From an uncultured Ruminiclostridium sp. (GTDB taxonomy: Bacteria > Bacillota > Clostridia > Oscillospirales > Ruminococcaceae), in the NCBI GenBank assembly GCA_910585505.1, contig CAJUFF010000002.1, forward strand, positions 29,883-40,332: a DNA stretch of 10,450 nt, in the 5' to 3' direction. Under the pieces are notes generated by a model that saw only the letters and a list, made by a program, of their open reading frames with translations, did no database searches and was not told the origin of the DNA. Shown here one piece after another: positions 5,335 through 10,450 of this stretch (the stretch's first letter is position 1; every line of letters starts with the position of its first letter). The translations under genes were made by a program, and so were the position numbers.

Positions 5335-5486
5335 TTGTTTGAAAAATCGGAAACGCCGTCTTTACGCCCCCAAAAGGTCATCTTCCGCGTCAAAAAGCCT
5401 TGTCAAACGACGGTTTGACTGCGTTTTTTTCCTTGAATCCGACCGTTTTGGGTCAAAAATCCGTCATTTCCTCTTTTTTCAAACAA
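5335..5486. repeat. Rod-like palindromic element, copy 1
   Basis: This non-coding stretch has nested complementary blocks: a perfect 12-bp end pair (5335-5346 with 5475-5486); GGAAA/TTTCC (5349-5353 with 5467-5471); CCCAAAA-GGTC with GACC-g-TTTTGGG (5369-5379 with 5441-5452); and an apical hairpin GTCAAAC-gacg-GTTTGAC (5402-5419) followed by seven Ts (5424-5430). The element therefore folds as one long rod with internal loops. Its core, 5383-5444, resembles 6047-6105 in copy 2. It could be a short non-autonomous mobile repeat or a structured RNA; the fold is 6S-RNA-like only in outline. A 75-codon frame crosses it, but has no family features or ribosome binding site. Confidence 0.5.
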
Positions 5487-5540
5487 ACCCTAATATTAAA
5501 GTCAATATTTCAAATAGATGTAAAAAATAGCAAAAAGAAC

Positions 5541-5569
5541 TTTACTTTTACCAAAAAATTAGCTATAAT
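5541..5569 (+). promoter_or_regulatory. Sigma-A promoter for the ACT-domain gene
   Basis: TTTACT (5541-5546), 17 bases, TATAAT (5564-5569). The -10 is perfect. The predicted start near 5576 gives a leader of about 32 nt, with AAAGGA (5593-5598) nine bases before the ATG at 5608. Confidence 0.7.
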
Positions 5570-5607
5570 ATATTGAGTAAAAATTAAACCCGAAAGGAAC
5601 AAACATT

Positions 5608-5877
5608 ATGAAAGCAGTAGTAGCTGTTATAGGAAAAGACACAGTAGGTATTCTCGCAAAAATAAGCGCGATCTGCGCGGACTTTAATGCCAACGTTATG
5701 GATGTTACTCAGACAATTATGCAGGATATGTTCGCAATGACTATGCTTATAGATATTACCGGCTGCACTTCAGATTACGGTACTCTTGCGGAGCGCCTGA
5801 AAAAATCGGGGGAGGAAATGAATCTTCAAGTTCATGTGATGCACGAGGATATTTTCAACTCAATGCATCGTATTTAG
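5608..5877 (+). CDS. ACT domain protein (UPF0237 family)
   Basis: An 89-residue protein consisting of one ACT domain, the ligand-binding beta-alpha-beta-beta-alpha-beta fold that usually senses amino acids or other small metabolites. The ACT start is clear: AVVAVIGKDTVGILAKISA (3-21) with the glycine-containing loop between strand 1 and helix 1, then DFNANVMDVTQTIMQDMFAM and a closing strand MNLQVHVMHEDIF. Length and sequence fit UPF0237, which is commonly encoded next to a UPF0210/PFL-like protein, as here. I infer that the ACT protein regulates or partners that protein, but the ligand and function are unknown. It has its own promoter and a clear ribosome binding site. The 316 bases to its partner gene hold several structured elements, so the pair is not tightly coupled as in a compact operon. 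Confidence 0.92.
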   Translation: MKAVVAVIGKDTVGILAKISAICADFNANVMDVTQTIMQDMFAMTMLIDITGCTSDYGTLAERLKKSGEEMNLQVHVMHEDIFNSMHRI

Positions 5878-5890
5878 AGGCTATCTTATG

Positions 5891-5950
5891 CTATTTGCAA
5901 ATCATAATATAAACAAAACAAATTAAAAATTTGGATTGATATGCAAATAG
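5891..5950 (+). terminator. Possible terminator after the ACT-domain gene
   Basis: CTATTTGCAAATCA (5891-5904) pairs with 5937-5950 (13 of 14), with an inner 6-bp stem CAAATT/AATTTG (5919-5924 with 5928-5933). A T-rich tail, TGTTTTGTGTGTGTTT, follows. The stem is AT-rich and the tail is broken by Gs, so termination would be partial at best; a palindromic repeat is the alternative. Confidence 0.4.
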
Positions 5951-5963
5951 TGTTTTGTGTGTG

Positions 5964-6003
5964 TTTCAGTCTATTGACAATTGACTGAAAAACAATTTAA
6001 AAA
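5964..6003 (+). promoter_or_regulatory. Promoter candidate embedded in a 27-bp dyad
   Basis: The dyad at 5964-5990 pairs TTTCAGTC with GACTGAAA and ATTG with CAAT around a central A, with one mismatched pair between the blocks. It contains a perfect TTGACA (5974-5979). Downstream, TTTAAA/TAAAAA at 5996-6003 is a weak -10 at 16-18 bases. The predicted start would fall at about 6009-6011, the left end of the rod element. The overlap suggests an operator over the -35. Confidence 0.4.
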
Positions 6004-6010
6004 GTTTCTA

Positions 6011-6129
6011 TTTGTACAATTTTTTATGGCTGTGTTCGATTTCTGCTTCTGCGTCAAAATGCTCGAAATATTACTGTATTTCTCTGCTTTTTCTTTGAAA
6101 TCGCCAGACATTCAGCGAAATTGTACAAA
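6011..6129. repeat. Rod-like palindromic element, copy 2 (possible leader/sRNA)
   Basis: The ends are a perfect 12-bp inverted pair, TTTGTACAATTT (6011-6022) and AAATTGTACAAA (6118-6129). Inside nest GCTG/CAGC (6029-6032 with 6113-6116), CGATTTC/GAAATCG (6037-6043 with 6097-6103) and an apical hairpin GAAATA-ttactg-TATTTC (6065-6082). A run of six Ts lies at 6138-6143. The core resembles copy 1. It may be transcribed from the candidate promoter at 5964-6003, either as a small RNA or as the leader of the UPF0210 gene. It could equally be a non-autonomous mobile repeat; no target-site duplication is evident. Confidence 0.5.
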
Positions 6130-6193
6130 ATTGCTTGTTTTTTAGATACGCTGCGGTTGCGAATCTTTATTTATACTTAAGGAGACATCGAAA

Positions 6194-7549
6194 ATGGTCA
6201 GCACAAACGATATACTCGAAACAATAAAGATGATTCAAGAGGAGAATCTCGACATACGCACTATAACAATGGGAATATCGCTTCTGGATTGTATTGACAG
6301 CAATATAGACAGAGCTTGTGACAAAATATACGAGAAAATGATGCGTGTGGCGGAAAATCATGTCAGAACGGGCGAGGAGATAGAAAAACGCTATGGCATA
6401 CCCATTATAAACAAGCGTCTTTCGGTTACCCCGATAGCAATGCTTGCGGCTTCGGCAAAGGGCAATCCCGTAAAGTTTGCAAAGGTACTCCAAAAGGTTG
6501 CCGAGGGTACCGGCGTAAATTATATAGGTGGCTATTCCGCCCTTGTTCACAAGGGATTTGCGGCGGGAGACAGAGAACTTATAGAATCTATACCGGAAGC
6601 CTTGGCTGAAACTTCCAACGTTTGTTCCTCGGTAAACATAGGTTCGACCCGTGCGGGAATCAATATGGACGCGGTAAGGCTGATGGGAGAGATTATACTT
6701 AAAAGCGCCAGAGCCACCGAACACGATCATTGCTTCGGCGCCGCGAAAATAGTGGTATTCTGCAACGCCGTAGAGGATAATCCTTTTATGGCGGGGGCGT
6801 TTCACGGTATCGGCGAGCCGGATACAGTTATAAACGTAGGCGTGAGCGGTCCGGGGGTAGTAAGAGCCGCTCTTGCGAAGATGCCCGACGCGGATATAAG
6901 CGAAATAGCGGAAACTATAAAGAAAACCGCTTTTAAAATAACCAGGATGGGTCAATTGGTAGGTACCGAGGCCAGCAAGGCTTTGGGAGTATCTTTTGGG
7001 ATAGTCGATCTTTCTTTGGCACCCACTCCGGCAGTGGGAGACAGCGTGGCTCATATTTTGGAGGAAATGGGTCTTGAGCGCTGCGGCGCTTACGGTACCA
7101 CCGCCGCTTTGGCGCTGCTTAACGACGCGGTGAAAAAAGGTGGAGTGATGGCTTCCTCGCAGGTTGGAGGGCTTTCCGGCGCATTTATCCCCGTATCGGA
7201 GGATGCGGGAATGATAGAGGCGGCAAGCTGCGGAGCGCTCGGACTTGAAAAGCTGGAAGCCATGACGGCTGTTTGCTCAGTGGGACTTGATATGGTGGTA
7301 GTACCGGGGGACACTTCACCCAGTATAATTTCGGGTCTTATCGCCGATGAGGCGGCGATAGGGATGGTAAACAGCAAAACCACTGCTGTCAGGGTGATTC
7401 CCGCAATAGGAATGAAAGAAGGTGAAACGCTGGAATTCGGCGGGCTTTTCGGAAGCGGTCCGGTTATGAAAATAAACGGCTTTGACTGTTCAAAGTTCAT
7501 TTCGAGAGGCGGAAGAATACCCGCGCCGCTTCAAAGTTTGAAGAATTAA
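6194..7549 (+). CDS. PFL family protein, UPF0210 (DUF711)
   Basis: A 451-residue cytosolic protein of UPF0210, the usual family length. The family shares a fold with pyruvate formate-lyase-like glycyl radical enzymes, but no radical function has been shown as far as I know. Recognisable parts are an N-terminal LDIRTITMGISLLDCID (19-35), a middle block with INKRLSVTPIA, the SVNIGSTRAGINMDAVRLMG segment, GPGVVRAAL, and the conserved end GGRIPAPLQSLKN. The start is firm: AAGGAG (6179-6184) nine bases before ATG. Its partner is the ACT/UPF0237 gene upstream, a recurring pair suggesting a small-molecule sensor plus an effector or enzyme. A 295-codon minus-strand frame over it is a shadow. No terminator is clear in the 107 bases before the next open frame. 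Confidence 0.93.
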   Translation: MVSTNDILETIKMIQEENLDIRTITMGISLLDCIDSNIDRACDKIYEKMMRVAENHVRTGEEIEKRYGIPIINKRLSVTPIAMLAASAKGNPVKFAKVLQKVAEGTGVNYIGGYSALVHKGFAAGDRELIESIPEALAETSNVCSSVNIGSTRAGINMDAVRLMGEIILKSARATEHDHCFGAAKIVVFCNAVEDNPFMAGAFHGIGEPDTVINVGVSGPGVVRAALAKMPDADISEIAETIKKTAFKITRMGQLVGTEASKALGVSFGIVDLSLAPTPAVGDSVAHILEEMGLERCGAYGTTAALALLNDAVKKGGVMASSQVGGLSGAFIPVSEDAGMIEAASCGALGLEKLEAMTAVCSVGLDMVVVPGDTSPSIISGLIADEAAIGMVNSKTTAVRVIPAIGMKEGETLEFGGLFGSGPVMKINGFDCSKFISRGGRIPAPLQSLKN

Positions 7550-7716
7550 ATCGGTAAAATTGCAAGTTGAAAAATTAACAAAAAATTACTTTTTATATTG
7601 TAAATTTTAGTCGGATTTTATAAACTTTTGATTAAGGGTATTGAAAAAACAAGTCGATGGGTTTAAAATATATATCCGAAAGAAAAAGGAATTTAGTTGG
7701 AAAGGTTGCTGTCGCT

Positions 7717-8055
7717 ATGCAGAAGTTGGTTAACGGTACCTCTATTCGATATATAGTCGATCTGGATAAAAAGGCGAGAGAAAGGGTGAACGAAGCAAGG
7801 CGAGAGGCTGAAAGTATTGAGAACGAGGCCGAAAGTAAAAAAAATAAAATGCGGATTGATTATGACGAGCAGGCAAGGGAACGTCTCGGTAAAATGGAAA
7901 GTTCTTACCGTTTTGAAGCCGAGAAAAAAATATCGAAAATAGAGGCAGACAAAAACAAGAAAACACAAGCCTTTGACAAGGCCTTGTCCCAAAACCGCGA
8001 AAAGCTTTTGGACGAAGTTTTTGAAGCGGTAACGGGTACAAAACGGAGGAATTAA
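7717..8055 (+). CDS. V/A-type ATPase H-like peripheral stalk subunit
   Basis: 112 residues, mostly one charged coiled coil (about 15-100) rich in Glu, Lys, Arg and Ala, typical of the peripheral stalk subunits (H/G/E-like) that link the catalytic head to the membrane part of V/A-type ATPases. The assignment rests on the coiled coil and on position: the stop codon is one base before the subunit C gene, and subunit I follows. The sequence is too low in complexity to separate H from other stalk subunits. The start is uncertain. ATG 7717 has GGAAAGG about 11 bases upstream and gives the usual H length; ATG 7657 would add 20 basic residues but lacks a ribosome binding site. A weak promoter candidate (TTGTAA, 17 bases, TAAACT at 7598-7626) precedes it, so it probably opens the operon. 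Confidence 0.72.
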   Translation: MQKLVNGTSIRYIVDLDKKARERVNEARREAESIENEAESKKNKMRIDYDEQARERLGKMESSYRFEAEKKISKIEADKNKKTQAFDKALSQNREKLLDEVFEAVTGTKRRN

Positions 8056-8056
8056 G

Positions 8057-9091
8057 ATGGCCGGAGCAGGCGGCGCCTCAGGCGCAATCATAGCAAAATC
8101 CAGAGCGATTTATGGCAGGAGGCTCACTTCGGAAGATTACAACAATCTTATTCATAAGGGAAGTATAAACGGGGTTGTGGCTTATCTTAAGGATACCGAA
8201 CGGTATGGTGAGATTTTTAAAAATGTAAACGAAACCCAGATCCACCGCGGTCAGGTAGAACAGATGTTGTCAAAGAGTGTCTATGAACTTTTTTTCAGGC
8301 TTTGCGGTTTTATGGCGGCGGATAAAAACAGCTTTTGTTATTATTTTATAAAGGAAACCGAGATTAAACAGATCATCTCGGCATTGATGTATATAAAGGC
8401 GGGTTCCGAAGACGGATATCTTCTTGAAATGCCGGCCTATCTTATGGGAAAGCTTTCCTTTGATATGATGAGACTCAGTAAGGCTCAAAATTACGATGAA
8501 ATTCTGGACGTTCTGATTGGCACACCCTACTATAAGATACTGAAGCCTGTTCTTATAAACGGCGGCGATCTTGAGGAATGCGCTTCAACCCTTTACGCAT
8601 GGTTCATAAAATGGGCCTTTAAGGCCATAGATCGGGATTACGGCGGAGAAGAGGCGCGGGAGCTGAAGGAAATATTTTTAAGACAGTCTGATTTGTTTAA
8701 CATAACTATGTGCTACCGAAAGCGCAGCCTTTTTGACGAAGACGCACAGACTATAAAAAAATCTCTTCGGGATACCTATTACAGAGTAAAACCATCGGTT
8801 ATTGATGAGATACTGGCACATCCGGACGCGGATAAACAGTTGCTGTTGCTGCTTAAAAAGCTGTATTTTAAGAATAATATCGAGTGCGACCCGGAAAATC
8901 TTGAAATATCTGTCCGAAGGTATAATTATAATTATTGCAAAAAGCAGCTTGTTTTTACGCAAAACGGTACGATGGCGCTGTATTCTCTGATAGGGTTGTG
9001 TGAGGTAGAGTGCACCAATATCCGAAAAATAGTGGAAAGTGCGCGATATAACCGCTCTCCTGCCGAAACGGAGCAGCTTTTGGTGTTTTGA
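8057..9091 (+). CDS. V/A-type ATPase subunit C (AC39/d family)
   Basis: 344 residues, the usual size of the AC39/subunit d family, the funnel-like protein that connects the central rotor shaft to the membrane c-ring. It is helical and soluble without membrane segments. Family-like features are an N-terminal AKSRAIYGRRLTSEDYNNLIHK segment (residues are short and mixed here), the repeated aromatic helices such as FIKETEIKQIISALMYIK, and a C-terminal part with YNYNYCKKQL and a Y-x-x-x-K-E-like end region (NIRKIVESARY). An excellent GGAGG (8045-8049) lies seven bases before ATG, inside the end of the preceding gene. It is tightly coupled to the H-like gene and 49 bases from subunit I, so the three form one operon. 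Naming differs among organisms (NtpC/AtpC/AhaC), so no symbol is given. Confidence 0.88.
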   Translation: MAGAGGASGAIIAKSRAIYGRRLTSEDYNNLIHKGSINGVVAYLKDTERYGEIFKNVNETQIHRGQVEQMLSKSVYELFFRLCGFMAADKNSFCYYFIKETEIKQIISALMYIKAGSEDGYLLEMPAYLMGKLSFDMMRLSKAQNYDEILDVLIGTPYYKILKPVLINGGDLEECASTLYAWFIKWAFKAIDRDYGGEEARELKEIFLRQSDLFNITMCYRKRSLFDEDAQTIKKSLRDTYYRVKPSVIDEILAHPDADKQLLLLLKKLYFKNNIECDPENLEISVRRYNYNYCKKQLVFTQNGTMALYSLIGLCEVECTNIRKIVESARYNRSPAETEQLLVF

Positions 9092-9140
9092 TATTCTGAA
9101 AAATTCATAATAAAAAATAACAAGAATTGGACGGTTGATC

Positions 9141-10450
9141 ATGGCAATTGAAAAAATGTCCCTTGTTCATATCGAGGGAGCTCTGAAAAGAGTAAATAAA
9201 ACGCTTATGAAGTGCTGTGAAAGCAGCTGCTTTCACATAGTCGCTTCTAAGGGCGTAAATAAGGATTCGGGCGGGAAGGACGCCGGCATAAGATCCTTAA
9301 AGTCAAAGAGCCCTTTTACCTCTCTTGTTAACCGCTCAAAGGCGTTGGCGGACGGCTTGGGTGTCGAAATTAAAAGAGTTGATTATGATGACGTGGGTAT
9401 GAACGTAACTGTTGATTTCGACAATTATCTCAAAAGCATCGAGAGCAGGTTGAGCGGCCTCATCGAAAGGAAAACTAAGATACAGGAGGCGCTTAAGGAG
9501 CACAGCATATCGCTTATGCGCGTGGAAAAGCTTGCGGGTTTTGATATAGACTTTTCCGAGCTGTTTGCCTGTAAGTATGTGAAGCTTAGATTCGGACAGC
9601 TTCCTCTGGACAGTATACCGAAGCTTGAATATTACAGCGACAGAAATTTTGTGTACTTTATTTCCTCGGAGGAGGACGGATACGCGCAGCTGCTTTACCT
9701 CACGCCTGTTACCGACGCGGTGGAAATTGACAATATATTCAATTCACTGTTTTTTGAAAGGGTGCGTTTGCCAGATTATTTTCACGGAAATGCCGATGAG
9801 GCAAAAACGGAGATGATAAAGCTTGTTACCTCGGAAAATGAAAATCTTGAAATGGTAAAGGCGGAGATAAGTGCGTTAAAGTCGGAGGTTGAGGAGGATT
9901 TCCTAAAGGCTGTGAGCAAGCTTATCGCAATAGATCAGAGCTATGATCTGAGACAGAACGTTTTGGCTGTTAACAATAAGTTTTATATGTCAGGCTATGT
10001 TCCAAAGCGTATGCTTAAGGAGTTTATCGCTTCAATCGAGTCGATACCCGATGTGCGCACAGAGGAACGGCCGTTGGACAGCGAGCCTAACGCCCGCCCT
10101 CCCGTACTTTTGCGCAACTGCTGGCTGTTCCGTCCTTTTGAGATGTTCATTAATATGTATGGTCTTCCCAATTATAATTGTTTTGACCCCACGCCGTATG
10201 TGGCGATAACCTATATGCTGATGTTCGGCATCATGTTTGGCGATTTGGGACAGGGAATACTGATAACGGTTCTGGGCATTGTGCTGGATAAGTGGCGGAA
10301 AGTGAAATTAGCGCCGATAATGCAGAGAATAGGCATCACTAGCGCGATTTTTGGTATTCTTTACGGTTCGGTTTTCGGAAACGAGGAGATTATACAGCCG
10401 TTTTTCAAGATCCCCTCCGTGTATAAAGCGTTAGGCTTCAATTCTGCGCC
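9141..10450 (+). CDS. V/A-type ATPase subunit I (a subunit), N-terminal part
   Basis: The stator subunit that carries the proton or sodium half-channels of the V/A-type ATPase. The frame is open to the window edge: 436 codons of an expected 620-660. The cytoplasmic N-terminal domain (about 1-330) begins MAIEKMSLVHIEG and contains a coiled coil near 95-130 and 225-260. The family-typical boundary follows: NCWLFRPFEMFINMYGLPNY (about 328-347), then a DPTPY motif, and the first membrane helix with FGIMFGDLGQG (about 361-371). A second helix with SAIFGILYGSVFGNE is present. The ion-channel residues proper lie beyond the edge, so proton versus sodium use cannot be judged. The ATG has only a weak ribosome binding site (TTGGA about nine bases upstream). 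The remaining operon genes should follow to the right. Confidence 0.93.
   Translation, partial: MAIEKMSLVHIEGALKRVNKTLMKCCESSCFHIVASKGVNKDSGGKDAGIRSLKSKSPFTSLVNRSKALADGLGVEIKRVDYDDVGMNVTVDFDNYLKSIESRLSGLIERKTKIQEALKEHSISLMRVEKLAGFDIDFSELFACKYVKLRFGQLPLDSIPKLEYYSDRNFVYFISSEEDGYAQLLYLTPVTDAVEIDNIFNSLFFERVRLPDYFHGNADEAKTEMIKLVTSENENLEMVKAEISALKSEVEEDFLKAVSKLIAIDQSYDLRQNVLAVNNKFYMSGYVPKRMLKEFIASIESIPDVRTEERPLDSEPNARPPVLLRNCWLFRPFEMFINMYGLPNYNCFDPTPYVAITYMLMFGIMFGDLGQGILITVLGIVLDKWRKVKLAPIMQRIGITSAIFGILYGSVFGNEEIIQPFFKIPSVYKALGFNSA

Noticed and set aside
5335..5486. 6S RNA gene
   Set aside because: The rod outline is similar, but length, strand, promoter and central-bubble features are not convincing, and a related copy nearby argues for a repeat family.
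5303..5530. 75-codon plus-strand open frame across rod element 1
   Set aside because: No ribosome binding site, no recognisable motif, K/R/S-rich translation that follows from the palindromic repeat; treated as non-coding.
6167..7054. 295-codon minus-strand open frame
   Set aside because: It lies antisense to the well-recognised UPF0210 gene and its translation shows no family features; a shadow frame.
7550..7656. Terminator after the UPF0210 gene
   Set aside because: Only a loose AT-rich pairing (TAAAATT/AATTTTA) is visible, without a GC stem or a T-run in the right place.
7693..8091. Minus-strand open frames of 99-132 codons
   Set aside because: They mirror the coiled-coil stalk subunit gene; F/R-rich translations reflect the complement of Lys/Glu codons.

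Overview
The window looks like chromosomal DNA of an endospore-forming anaerobe of the Bacillota, class Clostridia. I infer a Ruminococcaceae/Oscillospirales-like organism from GTP-type PEP carboxykinase, the sporulation genes yabP and yabQ, a V/A-type ATPase and moderate GC, but no rRNA or other taxonomic marker is present. There is no CRISPR array, tRNA, rRNA, transposase or phage gene.

Layout. (1) 1-684: 3' part of pckG. (2) 738-838: a long inverted repeat that can fold as a three-way junction in front of mazG. (3) 877-3509: a co-directional set mazG - HU - rqcP (yabO) - yabP - yabQ - divIC, matching the mazG/yabN to divIC neighbourhood of Bacillus subtilis with an HU gene inserted. It joins nucleotide clean-up, nucleoid packaging, ribosome-associated quality control, spore coat/cortex formation and septation. 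Several built-in signals suggest differential expression: a perfect consensus promoter inside mazG for HU, an intrinsic terminator directly before rqcP, and a sequestered ribosome binding site before yabP. (4) 3513-3557: a strong hairpin between divIC and a convergent minus-strand gene for a divergent DRE-TIM-like barrel protein with its own promoter and a 17-bp palindrome. (5) 4699-5133: a minus-strand zinc-ribbon membrane protein with its own terminator and a good promoter. (6) 5280-6193: an ACT-domain gene and its UPF0210/PFL partner gene, embedded in AT-rich intergenic DNA. That DNA holds two rod-like palindromic elements sharing a core, plus several dyads. (7) 7717-10450: start of a V/A-type ATPase operon (H-like stalk subunit, subunit C, subunit I), running off the right edge.

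The least explained parts are the intergenic elements. The two rods at 5335-5486 and 6011-6129 appear to be diverged copies of one structured repeat or RNA family. The second sits just downstream of a TTGACA box embedded in a palindrome. The yabP leader appears built so that only a transcript starting at an internal promoter would expose its Shine-Dalgarno. All structure calls were made by eye; no folding or database search was run.
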